NCBI GenBank assembly: GCA_000310025.1
Contig: FN649730.1
Coordinates: 575,609 to 605,062, forward strand
Direction: 5' to 3'
DNA: 29,454 bases
Source: Ectocarpus siliculosus
Lineage: Eukaryota; Sar; Phaeophyceae; Ectocarpales; Ectocarpaceae
Made by a program: the position numbers and the translations under genes. The notes beneath the pieces are model-generated. The model searched no databases and was not told the origin of the DNA. It saw only the letters and a list, made by a program, of their open reading frames with translations. This document shows, piece by piece, positions 9,456-20,245 of this stretch. Every line of letters starts with the position of its first letter. Positions within the stretch are counted from its first letter, which is position 1.

Positions 9456-9818
9456 GAATGGGCTGAATCTCGAAACGGTGCACTGCGATATCTTGCTCGC
9501 ACTGAGAATGCTTCACTGAGAGAAACATGTGTACCACCAAGTCGGCAAGGGTCTTTACGTGCAGCTGACATGCGCGCGTCCCGACACCGGAACCCAACGT
9601 ACTCAAACCCGACGAACGAACGGTCGGTCCCTTCAGCCTTCAGCCCTTGCGGGGCCCGCCAATACCAGCCCATTTTAACCCTATGCGAAGTATAAAGGAA
9701 ATCAAGAATGAAAACCATATTTTCGCCCTTCACCGACCGCTAGATCTAGTACTACTACACTCTTTATGACACATGTCCGTGCGGGTGTTGTACATGGGTC
9801 TACGAGAGGCAGGAGGAA

Positions 9819-9866
9819 GTACGCGAGGTACAGGTCTGTGTAGTACGCGAGGTACAGGTCTGTGTA
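9819..9866. repeat. 24-bp perfect direct repeat, two copies
   Basis: Two adjacent copies of a 24-base unit starting GTACGCGAGGTACAGGTCTG. Too short and too few for a functional claim. Confidence 0.8.
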
Positions 9867-10016
9867 CCTACCTGTGCACACATACAGCTCCCTGCCGACG
9901 CGGCGTGGACACGAGGCAACCGACGCAAGAATCAGTTGACGGGGGTAGGTCCTAGCGACCAAGGGATCACAACAGCTGGAGGGTCAACACATGGCACTCC
10001 CATTCATGGAATCTAC

Positions 10017-10110
10017 TACTGCTGTTGTGCTGCTACAGCTGTACTGCTGTGCGCACAGCAGTCTACATGTACAGCAGTACAGCAGTAGTACGACTGCCGT
10101 ACAGCAGTTG
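10017..10110. repeat. CTG/CAG-rich inverted-repeat cluster with a 20-bp palindrome
   Basis: Positions 10043-10062 are a perfect palindrome, ACTGCTGTGCGCACAGCAGT. CTGCTG-type blocks on its left and ACAGCAGT blocks on its right would extend a stem imperfectly. Two overlapping exact copies of TACAGCAGTA lie at 10070-10087. Confidence 0.8.
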
Positions 10111-10684
10111 TCACGACTGCAGCAGGGTGCCGGGTGTGTGAGAGTACGGACCACGGCGTAGTTCTTCAGCAGCGTATGCGCACGGAAATACATATGCAAG
10201 ACCAACGGCACCTCCACTGCTCTTCCTACTCACCTCGGAGGACGCTGTGCGGACGCCAGACGCCACTCTAGGCGGTGACCCTACCCCCTGACACAGCGAC
10301 AACAGCGACCTCTGATTCATGAGCAATGCTTCACAGCAGTAAGAGAGATCGAGCAGAAGAAGGACCGTCGTAGCACCCATGCGTGCGAGACCACCAGCGC
10401 TTCTAGGGGAAAGGCGTACGGCCGTCTCTCGTTGTGGCCTATGGGCATCGTGGTGAGGCCTTGATCGCTCCATGGACTCGCACACGAAGTGAGGTGGGAG
10501 GTGGGTTGGCCTCGCCCGCAACTGCTACTACTGAGTTAATTGCGCCGCGTTTTTGCTCCAACAGCCCGAAGCGGGCTGATGCGCGAACTAATTTTTCCGA
10601 TCCTACACGCGCCCGCCAAGCGCATTCTCCGACCAACTCACACACGGCGCGTGTCTGGCTACGTAGCGAGCTGGCGAGGAGATC

Positions 10685-13600
10685 ATGGGAGCGGGTGGAA
10701 GAGCTCGGCTGCTGGCTGCGTGGCTGCCGGCGGTGCTGATGGGTGAGTGCATGTGGGGTACACCGCCGTTCACGAAGTAGCTGTAGCCGGTGCGGAAGGG
10801 GCAGAGAGGCACTAGCGCCCCCGCTTCCGTCATTTTGTTTGGTACACACTCGAGTGGGGAGGTCGTCAAGCATCCCGCCTTTTGCTATGGCACAATAGTA
10901 ACAGCCTCACTGCTGTGACTAGGCAGCGATCGTAGTGCCTTTAGCAGATGTGGCGTTAGCGAATAGCAAACGCTGTAAGTAAGTGTGCACTGCTGCTGGC
11001 TGCTGTGTAGCTGCGGAGAGTTGCAGCAGCATTTCTGTTGGTGGTACCTGATGTCTGTCGTCAGCACACAACAGGAGCTGCAGACCCAGTGACAGTCGCA
11101 ACCCCTGAAACGGAAACGCCTTGCGAACAAGCGAGAAGACGCTCTGATACTGCTGGTTGGCACACACGAGAGCGGGTGGTATGCATTCTGATACAGCAGC
11201 AGTACTGTGTAGTACCTGGAGAGCACATGCTCGGGCCAATATATTACAACCCACATCATTTTTCACCCGCCTGCAAGTAATTCCAGCTGCTGTCACTGCC
11301 GCCCCTCAATACCCACGTAGATTAGACGGACATCCGTTTCGGGGGACGCGTCCCTCTGGTGCTATCCGCGGATGCCGCTGACCGCAACCAGACTCTGGCT
11401 GAGGCTCAGCCGCTGAGAGCATGTTTTACAACGCCAAAGGCCTTCGATATATCCAAGATTTGTTGGATCTGAATCTGCCGGTTGCGTGCGCAGATAGCGG
11501 AGTTTCATGATGTCACCAACTCGCGCCTGCTGCTTCCCACGCGTCATGATGACCTCGACGTGCACCGTCAGTCATCCACCGTAACATGTGGTGGGCTTGG
11601 TTTTGCGTCATGGTGTAGTGTTGGAGAGCTTTGTTGTGTTCCATGTTTGGACGCATATTCTACGATGATTTCCTTCTCGAGTCGTGAAAATTCGGAGGAC
11701 GTACGTCCTTTTCTATATCACCCAGAACAGCAACCAGGCTGCAGTGTGTCCCATGTACGTGAGCGTCGTATCTTGAAGTATCTACGTACACAAACACAAG
11801 GGCTTTGCTAAGACATCACATGCATTGCCCGCTCTCTGCCGCGGGTGTCTACGTACGTTCACAAATAGTCTACACGATAGCCTCCCGTTCAGATTATTGG
11901 TGCCGAGCTTTGGTCGTCTTGCGTTGTTGCCCGGTGGACCGAACAATATGCGGTTGATTGTGAGAACGATACTTCAGCCAGCTGCGGTGGATTCTGCATG
12001 CGCATATCTGCACGCGCATATCATATGCGCATGTATTGACAGCAATGCAAAACTTTTCGGGGGCTCCCCGCTACACGTTTTGGTATCTCGAAAAACAAAA
12101 AGGCATCGTACTGCTGTACACCCAAGCACCTCTCTCTACATAATAAAGGGTCGTCATTATATAGAGCGATTTTGCTTACATATTCCAAATTTCCAATTCC
12201 GACCCTCCAGATATCCAGATTGTCATCCAAACGTTCCAATCTTTATCTTTCGGTGCAAACAAATTTCTAAATTTCCAAATAATTTTTCCCTCGGCCGCAG
12301 AGATCGAGGTTCAACGGTCTACGGATTTGGAAATTTGGAAACTTGGAAGCGAAATAGCTGCCGGATAACAACACGGCCCTCGGAAAGAAACACCAACATT
12401 TTGAGCCGCGCGCTACCCTTCCATGTTGTCCACATCCAATGGCTGCATAATAAATAGAATACCGCAGATACAGTGTCGTAGGGAGTGAACCACCTAACCC
12501 ACTCAAGAATGAAAATACTTCGTTGTTCCTTGTAGGATGAGAAACGAAATGAATGGCGCACCCATGTGCGTGCGTGCTTAGATACAAAACACGGGGGAGA
12601 CATCGCTGTGTGCTGCTCGGGAAACCGTGGAAATACAGGTAGCTTTCTCTGACGCTATGAATTCGTTGCTAATCTATCCTAGACTCTTTTCCTAGATAGA
12701 GATGGATTCGTTGGGTCATATTTAGAAGAAAAAAAAAAATATATATATATATACTTGAAAACCTACAAGGCGCAACGAATAATACCCAGTTCTATGCATG
12801 TAATAGTATAATAGTGCAAGGTGTCGACAACGTCGTCCCCCCACCCCTTCCGGAAAAAAACACCGCTCGCAGCAGGTGGTGCCGGGACCGTTTCGGGTGT
12901 GCTCGTCTCCACTCAACTCCAGCAGCAAGAGGAGCAGCACCAGGTCTTGGGCGTGGTGGGGAAGAGTCGTCACGGTGGCGGCGGCGGCAACAACAACAAC
13001 AGCCGTTTGCGAGGTGCCGGCAGCAGCACCAACCCCTCCTTCGGATCCGCCGGACCTCCGTCAGCCATGACGGCAACGACCGCTTTCATCGAACTCCCGC
13101 GGGCAGAGGAGGCAGAACAAGAAGAAGCAAGGATGAAGGGAGGAGTGGGAAGCGACGAATCGGGAGGGAGAGGGTGGGGGGCTGACGGGAAACAAGGCTC
13201 TCGGAAGGCTGGGGTGTCGGCGGGAGCGGGGCCTGGGGAGGAGGGTGTCGCAGCGGGCGCTCGTGCGCAGGAGGCGAAACAGGGGTCACGCCGCCCGGGC
13301 CAGCAGTGAGTTGTTCCGTCGGAAGAACTCCAACGCCTGTAGACTACGTGCGGTAGGGGGGCGCTCAATAAATAAAGCGCCGGTCGAACAGCGTCGGTGG
13401 CCTGTATAGCTTCGGGGAAGTTGCTGGGCATTCTGCACTTTGAATAGGGCCCATCCCTTCTCAACAGCGCCGGTCGATGCACCGGGCACATTCTGGCGTT
13501 ATTGAGGGGCCCCCACTGTTACGTACTGTGTTCGCCAAACACCGCTGTGTCTTACCGTATTGGAGGAGGAACGTATTGTGGATGGGAGTTGTTCCGTCGG

Positions 13601-16600
13601 AAGAAGTCGATGCCAATATATACGGTACTCACCAGATACCACTGGATCATGCCGTATTGGAGGGGAATTATTTTGTGGTTTCGTGTCGGCCAATGAAAAA
13701 AGCTCGCCCGGACGGCCGGTCCTTAATTGGGTCTCTTGACACGCGGGTCACAGGGCGAGGTGTGTGTTGCAACCGCCCTACGTATGTGCAACATCGCCAG
13801 ACACCCATTTGATCGAGAACCACACCTACCTGAAAAAAACAGCATCCTAGGTCGATGAAGGATCAGTATTCTAAGCAGTGCTATCGCGTAGGTATCGAAA
13901 CCCTAAAAATTTGGTTTTGACTGTTTGATTCTGTTGATTGCTTCGTTGCAAAAACTCCTGCCGGGCATTCCTTTTATGTGAGTCGGGGGCTGATGCGTCC
14001 GGAAAGTGTACCGAACGCCGGACGGAAAGACTGAAGTCCAGAATGGGACGAAACGAACACAAACGGTATTCCTAGTGATCGAAGAAACTATCAAATGTAC
14101 CCCAAGTACTCTAAGCGGAGCAATAAACGAGTGAACCTCAGGTAGGTGCTGTACCTATAACACGATCACGAAAAAAGCACTCACAGAGATATGTCGGCCC
14201 TGGCTCTACCCTGCGCTGCGCTATGCCAGAGACGACACCGTCTCCGACCACGATTCATCGGGTCAGGGCATCACCGTCATTGCCGCCTGCATCGGAGCGT
14301 GAGTAGTTCTTGTTGTGGGAGTAGTCATCGCTGTATGCTGCTGCTGCTTTACCAGGGGTCGTTGGTCGTTGGTCGTTGTCGTTGTCGTTGTCGTTGTTAT
14401 TGTTGGTAGTGGTGTTGGTGTTGGTGTTGTGACGGGTGTTGGTGGTGGTGTTGGGTTGATGTTTCTGCCTGTCGGTCTTGTCTGCCTTTGTATTGGCGCC
14501 CTGAACCTCTTTCCGGCACACCCTCCACACTGCACACTGACGGCACCGCGGTAAAAAAACAGAGGAGAGTCCAGGTCGAGAGAGCGTTCGCCCAGTGTTG
14601 CGTAGCGCACGGGAAATTCCTGCGTATAGCCTGTTTTATTTTTTGTCACGCGAGCGCTGCTGGGTTATCTCCAATGCTGTTGGAATGGGGTTCAAATACC
14701 CCCGTTTTGATGCCAACACAGCAGAGAAGCACGCCGGATCCAACCAAAAATGGGTGCAGCCTGTTGTTTTAGTCACACGAATGCTGCTCGAATTGTCTCC
14801 GATGTTGTTATAATGAAGTGCAAAACGACCCGTTTCGATGCCAGCAAGCCGCAAATAAAACCAAAAAATCCGTTTCGATGCCAGCAAGCCGTATATATAC
14901 AACCACAAAACGATTCTCGCTTCTCGATCGCGCCGCCAGGCTTGTCGTCTTCTCGATGGTTTGGTGCTGGCTGAGCTCCGTGTTCGTCTGCGTGTCCTGG
15001 TGCGTGTGCAAGTGCGCCCGCCCCAACTCGAGGCACTCGTCGTCCAGTTGCACGGAAAACAAGCACGTCGACACCTACGCGGGGGCGGTTCGAGCGACTT
15101 TCTGCGGGACCTTGGCGAGCGTTGTCTGCGTCTCCGATGGGGGCACCGCTGGGAGTGAGAAAAATGCTAGCGTGTATGTATGCCGCACCGTTATGCTGTT
15201 GAGGAACCCCTCCGCTCCCACAGTCCCGGCTCTGTAGGGATGCGAGGTCAATGGTCCAACGACTACGGCAAGGGTAACCCCCCCCCCTCCCTCCACCCGA
15301 ATTTGGACGACTGCCATTGCTCATGGCTGCGACGGAGGGGAATATTCGCCCGTGGTCTAACGACTACGGCATGCGTTTGCATGAGTAACACCCCTCCGTC
15401 CCCTCCGCCCGAATTTGGACGATTGCCACGGCTCATGGTTGAGATGGAGGGGACTAGCCGCGAGTGGTTTTCGTGTCGCTACGTTTATTTTTGTTTGTTT
15501 TGTAACCGCGAAGCCGTGTCTGTAAACTCAACATTTTTTTTTTGTTTTGTTGCCTCTTCGTGGTGTTTTCCGGACCCGATGTCCCAGCCAAGCCCTCGTC
15601 CTCCGAGCTTTGGACATGACTGTTTCCGAAACGTGAATTGTTCTCATTCCAATTGAGATACACTCCCGAGTATAGTAGATAATGACTACCCTTCCCGCCA
15701 GTAATACCCCCCCCCCCTCCCCCCCCTTGTTTTTCCGCCTTGTCCACGACAAGAAAACGACACCAACGGCCAGGAGGATGGGTTTCCTGCTTCACTTCCG
15801 TGCACCCCCCAGCCCGGCAGCAGCATCGGTAGCACCAGCAGCAGCGAAAACCTAGTCGACGAGGCAGCTGCTGTCACCCACGCTGGAGTTACCGCGGATG
15901 CTCCTCCCGCCGCAATCAAAGGCGCCGCTCCCGTAAACATCGACGGTGGCGCGGCTTCGAGTTACTCGGCGTTTTCGGGCATGTTTCGGCGCGCGCTGAC
16001 TGCGACGGCCCTCCCTCCCGACACCCCAACCGCGCACGGCTCTCCCTCCGCGGGCCACGGCGCACAACTCCGGCAGCAACAGCACGGGCTCGACGGTAAC
16101 GGTGGCGATGGCAGCAGCGATCAAAACCCCCTCGCCTTGTGCCCCACCGGCGACGGCGGCGGCAGCAGTGGCGATATTGCTTTGGTCTGGGGAGAAGAGA
16201 AGCAGAGCGAGAACGGCAGTCACACCACCACCGACGCCGCGCGACCTCGCGGCCGCCCCTTCCTGAGATCGTCCGGCGGCGCTAGCGACAGAACGCCCTG
16301 GACGCATCGTTTCTGGGCAAGGTCTAGCGGCGACAGCTGCAGGCATGAAGCGGGCAGACGGTGGGGTACGGGAGGGGGGCCCGCGTCTGGGGTTTCGAAC
16401 GGTTCTCCAGAACGTTCTTCGGGGGAGAACGGTTCTCCAGAAGGTTCTTTGGGGGAGGCCGCCGCCTTCGAGGGACACCACGGGTTGTTCGACGCCTTGT
16501 CGCACCGAAGGAGGGAGGCCCATCGGGCCCGCCTGGCCGGCGGGAGTCGGGCTCAGGAAAGGGGGCGCGGTGGCGACGGACACCTGACTTCCGCCGCCGC

Positions 16601-17120
16601 CGCCGCAGAGCCCGACAGCGGTGGTGGCAACAACAGCAGGAGCCGAGGAAACGCTGCTGGCTGTGTTGTTGGTGCGACGGCGGACCAGCAGGTGTCGCCG
16701 GAACCAGCCGTCCTCGCGACGCCAGCGCCGCCGGAAACCGCAGCCGGGAGCGCGCTACGCAGCAGCAGCAGCACCAACAATAACGACGGAGGAGGACGAG
16801 AGGTAACAGCGGCAGGAGGCGGAGCTGCCGCAGAGATTTCCCGGGTGGAGAGGGGTTGCCCACCCCGAGGGGGCGGTGTTGCCGAAGACGCAGGGAACGG
16901 CGACGAGGAACGGGGAGAAGATCGCGGGTCCTTTCCCCCCGGGGACACGGAGTCGATACCCCCGGGTTTGCCCAGGGCGAGGATGTTGTGGCGCGCGTTT
17001 TCGGAGGTGGATCACAACAAGATCGAGGACAACCACCGGCGGGCCGCGCAGCGACACCTTGCGAGATTTGGCCCGGCGCCCGGAGTCCGAAATCCGCCCA
17101 TGTGTTACGGGCCCATGTAG
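10685..17120 (+). CDS. Five-exon gene: putative type I membrane protein with low-complexity domains
   Basis: Exons are 10685-10742, 12873-13305, 14230-14298, 14940-15154 and 15754-17120 (713 residues). Junction phases 1, 2, 2, 1 all match. Donors are GTGAGT, GTGAGT, GTGAGT and GTGAGA; the last acceptor follows a long C/T tract. Residues 1-19 form a signal peptide (MGAGGRARLLAAWLPAVLM). Residues 20-164 are Gln/Asn/Gly-rich. Residues 178-209 are strongly hydrophobic (from GITVIAACIGALVVF on) and span an exon junction, arguing that the join is real; Cys residues cluster at 204-212. The tail to residue 713 is Ser/Gly/Ala-rich, charged near its end (SEVDHNKIEDNHRRAAQRHL). Exons are GC-rich. Unlisted exons in the 2.1-kb first intron are possible; the acceptor at 12873 is a NAGNAG site. 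No known family is recognised. Confidence 0.55.
11322..11590 (+). other. Coding-like fragment inside the first intron of the membrane-protein model
   Basis: The plus strand from 11322 reads a protein-like stretch (FGGRVPLVLSADAADRNQTL, with an NQT sequon), then one in-frame TGA near 11471, then another protein-like stretch to about 11590. It could be a missed exon, but its phase 0 entry does not suit the phase 1 intron. It could also be the remnant of another gene. The minus strand is open over the same bases, so direction is uncertain. Confidence 0.25.
12180..12360. repeat. AT-rich CCAAATTTCCAA-type inverted motifs
   Basis: CCAAATTTCCAATTCC near 12184, further AATTTCCAAAT near 12271, and opposite-strand GGAAATTTGGAAACTTGGAA near 12328 can pair imperfectly. 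The area is covered by a 210-codon plus-strand frame (11825-12457) that has no domain or composition support and is not called. Confidence 0.4.
13310..13720. repeat. Intronic diverged direct repeats
   Basis: GTTGTTCCGTCGGAAGAA occurs at about 13310 and again at about 13588. CCGTATTGGAGGAGGAACGT near 13556 is echoed by CCGTATTGGAGGGGAATTAT near 13652. This lies in the second intron of the membrane-protein model and looks like a decayed repeat or element; its boundaries are unclear. Confidence 0.5.
14350..14460 (+). repeat. GTT/GGTGTT-rich tract just after a splice donor
   Basis: Tandem GTCGTT, GGTGTT and GTGGTG units starting about 50 bases downstream of the donor at 14299, on the sense strand of the membrane-protein gene. 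It gives poly-Val or Cys-rich translations that are not real. Confidence 0.85.
14629..14900. repeat. Tandem duplication of about 125 bp plus a short third block
   Basis: Block 1 (about 14629-14756) and block 2 (about 14757-14850) share AGCCTGTT...TTTTAGTCAC, GCTGCT...TCTCC.ATG.TGTT and CGTTT.GATGCCA elements. A further perfect copy of CCGTTTCGATGCCAGCAAGC lies at about 14870. It occupies the third intron of the membrane-protein model and ends close to the acceptor at 14939. Confidence 0.65.
15251..15455. repeat. Tandem duplication, period about 101 bp
   Basis: Two copies share TGGTC[CT]AACGACTACGGCA, then a C/T-rich block, CGAATTTGGACGA[CT]TGCCA and GGCTCATGG. It lies in the last intron of the membrane-protein model. 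Confidence 0.75.
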
Positions 17121-17574
17121 TGTTTTTCTTGCCATCGATATTTTTCGTTCTAGAAAGGTGTGCCCCTCTTTGGGTAGTAGTTGGCCTGTGACCTATTATC
17201 AAAGGAAGTCCGCATCAGTGGGACTAGTAGTACGGATATCAGAAGGCACTGCAGCGGAGGCCGGAACGGTTATTATTTACTGTGTAGACAGAAGCAGCAG
17301 CAGCAACAACAACAACAATAACAACAATCTCCGATGTGTACGTGTCTCCGATGTGCACCTCAAGTAGACCGGCTCTGGGGTTGTGTTGTCGAGAAAGTTC
17401 AGGGGCAAGATAGCAGGCTTTTACCACGGAGAGGAGAGGGGAAGGACACGAGGCTGCGCGTGCGTGCGCAGCGTGACTGCTTTCTTCCCGTTCCCCGTCA
17501 TTAGCTGTGTTGTGTGTGCGTGTGTGGTATTATTAAGTTTTTCGAGAGTTCCTCGCTGGCAGAGAGCTCCCCCC
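17121..17574. other. 3' flank of the membrane-protein gene
   Basis: Probable 3' untranslated and intergenic sequence. It contains a GCAGCAGCAGCAACAACAAC microsatellite (17293-17328). No canonical AATAAA was seen near the stop, and no further gene is recognised. Confidence 0.4.
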
Positions 17575-17862
17575 CCCCCCCCCCCCTACTAAAAGTGGGG
17601 GCGGAATATTTCCCGGAAGGGGTCCCGAACGGGCGGGACGGAGGTTAACGCGCTTGAGCCGCACCGGGGGGATATCAAAAAACCCCGGGGACACGTTTTG
17701 TGCGGGGGTTAGCATAAGTTGCCTAAACAGCTTCCCCCAAATCATTGTTATTTAGTTATCCTGGGGGGGCCCAAGGGAACTGAATATTATGCGGGATCCC
17801 ATACCAAGAACCCTGTTTAAAAAAAAATGTGTTTGTGCGGGACGTGAGAAAACCTTGGGGGG
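17575..17862. other. Homopolymer-rich low-quality sequence beside the assembly gap
   Basis: Starts with about 20 consecutive C and continues with many runs of G, C and A up to the Ns. Same texture as 1-495 and probably a read end. Open frames here should be disregarded. Confidence 0.7.
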
Positions 17863-18022
17863 NNNNNNNNNNNNNNNNNNNNNNNNNNNNNNNNNNNNNN
17901 NNNNNNNNNNNNNNNNNNNNNNNNNNNNNNNNNNNNNNNNNNNNNNNNNNNNNNNNNNNNNNNNNNNNNNNNNNNNNNNNNNNNNNNNNNNNNNNNNNNN
18001 NNNNNNNNNNNNNNNNNNNNNN
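17863..18022. other. Assembly gap (160 N)
   Basis: Run of unknown bases. Open frames that cross it are meaningless. Confidence 1.
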
Positions 18023-18245
18023 GAGAGGCGGAATAGGGGGGCGGAGACATGAGGGGATCAAGTGACGACCCGTCACGAAATGTCGACTATTTTAGGATGT
18101 GCGATGCGAAATTTCCTCCAACCTTGGGCTCGACGCCTTGCCGTTGCTTTCTCGTTGAGGCTGATGTCCACCATTGTCGGCTTACGGAGTTTCACGACAT
18201 TGCCGCCATATCTTCAAGCATAAACATGACGATTGCCAAGCCGCT

Positions 18246-18248
<3 letters not shown>

Positions 18249-18303
<55 letters not shown>
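18249..18303. repeat. (GA)n microsatellite
   Basis: A perfect GA run of about 55 bases. Confidence 0.95.
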
Positions 18304-18305
<2 letters not shown>

Positions 18306-18543
18306 GGGTACGGATAGGGTAGCGGCAGAAGAACGACAAGTGAAGGAACCATGATCGGAAGAGAAACGGAGCGAGTGGAAGGGGTGGGTGGGAAGAGCAA
18401 GCAAGCTGTCGTGGCCGAGAGGTGCTAAATGTCAGGAGGTTCTTCACGATGTAGTCTTTCCAAATTGTGTGTAGTACCCGGCGTGGAGGACAGGCGTAGA
18501 AAGAGGAGGTGTTATTTCCGGTGGTGCGCATACTATTGTCACC

Positions 18544-18635
18544 GAGAACGATCTGAGCGGAGTATCAGTGAACAGCACGAAACCTTGCTGAGAACGATCT
18601 GAGCGGAGTATTGTTGAACAGCAGGAAACCCTGCT
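18544..18635. repeat. 46-bp tandem duplication
   Basis: Two copies of a 46-base unit beginning GAGAACGATCTGAGCGGAGT and ending in a GAACAGCA[CG]GAAACC[TC]TGCT block, with few differences. Confidence 0.85.
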
Positions 18636-18649
18636 GGATGCGACTCCTC

Positions 18650-18805
18650 CAAAGCCACTTGCGGGAATGGGTAGTGGGAAGTCCTCAGCGCCCCTCTCCC
18701 CACTATTTTCCGTTTATATTGAAACTAAATGGGGTAGCGGATTTGAACCAGGTTCTCTTCCACCAAAACCAGGCATCTCATCGACACGCCAATGTGAAAA
18801 AAGAG
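18650..18805 (-). mobile_element. tRNA-derived SINE-like element, copy 2
   Basis: On the minus strand, box A TGGCGTGTCGATGAG (18777-18791) and box B GGTTCAAATCC (18739-18749) have the same 42-base spacing as in the 8494-8566 copy. Upstream lies the shared CCCTCTTTTTTCACATTGGC. The body after the head contains ATAAACGGAAAA and ACTTCCCACTACCC, echoed as ATAAACGGAAAAAG and GTTCCCACTGGC at about 7835-7905 (minus strand), which suggests a third, degenerate copy. Element ends are uncertain. Confidence 0.55.
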
Positions 18806-19252
18806 GGTCAACGAACAAAAATAAAATAATAAGCGTTTGAATAATCATCAAGGTTTTGTCGAGACATCATTCATTACAGAACCACACATACAATTTTGCA
18901 CACACCCCGGCCCGCTTGCGACACGTCCTTCGCAGCTCCAGCCAAGCCCTTCCGTATGCAAAGCCAAGCCTACGCATGAAATCCATACAAATAAATGCAG
19001 AAAACAAAACTAAAATACCCGCGCGACAATAATGCTTGGAGCACCGTCACGCTCCCATTCCCTTTGTCACAGCACTAACATACATTTGTATACTTTATCC
19101 AACACGTTTACAAAATCAATCGAAGAAACCCAAAGGCTACTGCGTCGTGCACACAGGGCAACTCCATGGAAAACAAAAGGGTCAGCGTACGCCTCCTCCG
19201 ACATTGAGCCAAGTGTTCCGCATAGCCCGGACTACAACAGTCAGTGTCCTAT

Positions 19253-19476
19253 CTACCGTAGGTTGCGTAAGATATCACACCCCCTGGACCGATTTCTGAA
19301 GCTCGATATATCGGCAGGAAAAGCAGTGACGGTGCCCCATAATGGCGGCGTTGGAGCGGTCTCGTAGAGAGCTTTCAGAAAACGTATACTTCGATTTCGG
19401 CGTCGTCTTCGTCGCGTCGAAGTCGAGCTCTGAAAATCGGTCCAGGGGGTGTGATATCTTGTGCAACCTACGGTAG
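19253..19476. mobile_element. MITE-like element, best-preserved copy
   Basis: 224 bp with terminal inverted repeats of about 54 bp. The left end starts CTACCGTAGGTTGCGTAAGA and the reverse complement of the right end starts CTACCGTAGGTTGCACAAGA; both continue through ATATCACACCCCCTGGACCG. There are no coding frames of note. Outermost TA dinucleotides at both ends fit a TA target-site duplication. Confidence 0.8.
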
Positions 19477-19499
19477 CTCTCACGTAGACCAAGTGTCAC

Positions 19500-20025
19500 G
19501 TACAGCCAGGGCAGCCCACTCTGAACATCACGCGTCTCATCGGTCTCCGGGGGGTATTTTTTCTTATTCATTCCCACAGCAAGAAAAAAAAAAAAGAGGA
19601 TGGCAAGCGGTCCTGCTTGATACCATAGATCCCCAAATAACTCAACGTAAACAAATATGAAGACACACGTATGGTCTACGGGCAGGTTTTAGCTATCTAG
19701 CAAGAGGCGCTGAGCAATCTCCTCACTTCCGAGCCAAATAGGAACTACTACTGATGACGCGTCGCGCGCTCTGGTGTTCAATTCTTGCGAAATGGTTGGA
19801 AAAGAAAGCAACAATTGACCCCCCCCGGGCACCATGTCTCATGCCGCTCCTCCACCGGCTGCCCATCAGTTGGCGCGTCCTTCGATCCGAAAGCGTTTCC
19901 GACGTTAGGCTTACTAACCCAGACGCACTGGTCTCCGCCCGCTTTCACCGAGACTCGGGACACGCCCGCAACAGGCTTTCACGTCAACACTACTTGTACG
20001 GTCACGTGAAGCAATGGATATAAAC
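19500..20025. other. Intergenic, no assigned gene
   Basis: A 61-codon minus-strand frame (19778-19963) has a plausible amino-acid mix but no splice or family support; the plus strand is open across the same bases. Nothing else was recognised. Confidence 0.35.
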
Positions 20026-20245
20026 ACCGTATACGACACAAGATAACACACACCCTGGACCGATTTTCAAAGCTCGATTTATCGACAGCAGGAAGAATCA
20101 CAGAGCCGAAAACGGCGGCGTTGAAGCCGCCTGGTCGAGAGCTCTTCCGAAAACGCATCGTGTCGTTTATGCACCTTCTTTGTCATGGAGTAATCGAGCT
20201 TTGAAAATCGGTCCAGGGGTTGTGTTATCTTGTGTCGAGTACGGT
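20026..20245. mobile_element. MITE-like element, subtype with ACGACACAAG ends
   Basis: About 220 bp. Left end ACCGTATACGACACAAGATA; reverse complement of the right end ACCGTACTCGACACAAGATA; both continue into CACCCTGGACCGATTTTCAA-type sequence and AGCTCGAT. It is closer to the inner copy at 864-1084 than to 19253-19476, so two subtypes exist. Confidence 0.8.

Larger units (their letters stand above)
9456..10684. other. Intergenic region; only tentative frames
   Basis: This lies between the 5' ends of the minus gene at 5737-8970 and the plus gene at 10685, so it should hold their promoters; none is identifiable. A minus-strand frame (10234-10521) ends at a good donor (CCGAG|GTGAGTAGG at 10234) and could be a first exon, but no matching downstream exon was found. 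Overlapping frames at 9381-9733 exist on both strands without support. Confidence 0.35.
18023..19252. other. Intergenic, repeats only
   Basis: Apart from the GA microsatellite, the 46-bp duplication and the SINE-like head listed separately, no gene is seen. The frame at 18049-18354 is an artefact ending in Arg-Glu repeats from GA. The stretch 18830-19030 is AT-richer and featureless. Confidence 0.4.

Noticed and set aside
11825-12457. 210-codon plus-strand open frame
   Set aside because: No domain, no third-position bias and AT-rich inverted motifs within it; it lies inside an intron of the 10685-17120 model.
14685-14705. GGGGTTCAAATACCCC as a tRNA T arm
   Set aside because: The loop is one base too long, C61 is missing, and no other tRNA arms are nearby. 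It is part of a tandem duplication.
15852-16583. 243-codon minus-strand open frame
   Set aside because: Also a shadow of the plus-strand exon 15754-17120; no splice or composition evidence of its own.
16324-17202. 292-codon minus-strand open frame
   Set aside because: It is antisense to the last exon of the phase-consistent plus-strand gene. The Pro/Arg-rich product is typical of a shadow frame in GC-rich coding DNA.
18049-18354. Plus-strand frame ending in Arg-Glu repeats
   Set aside because: Its C-terminal half is the GA microsatellite and its start touches the assembly gap.
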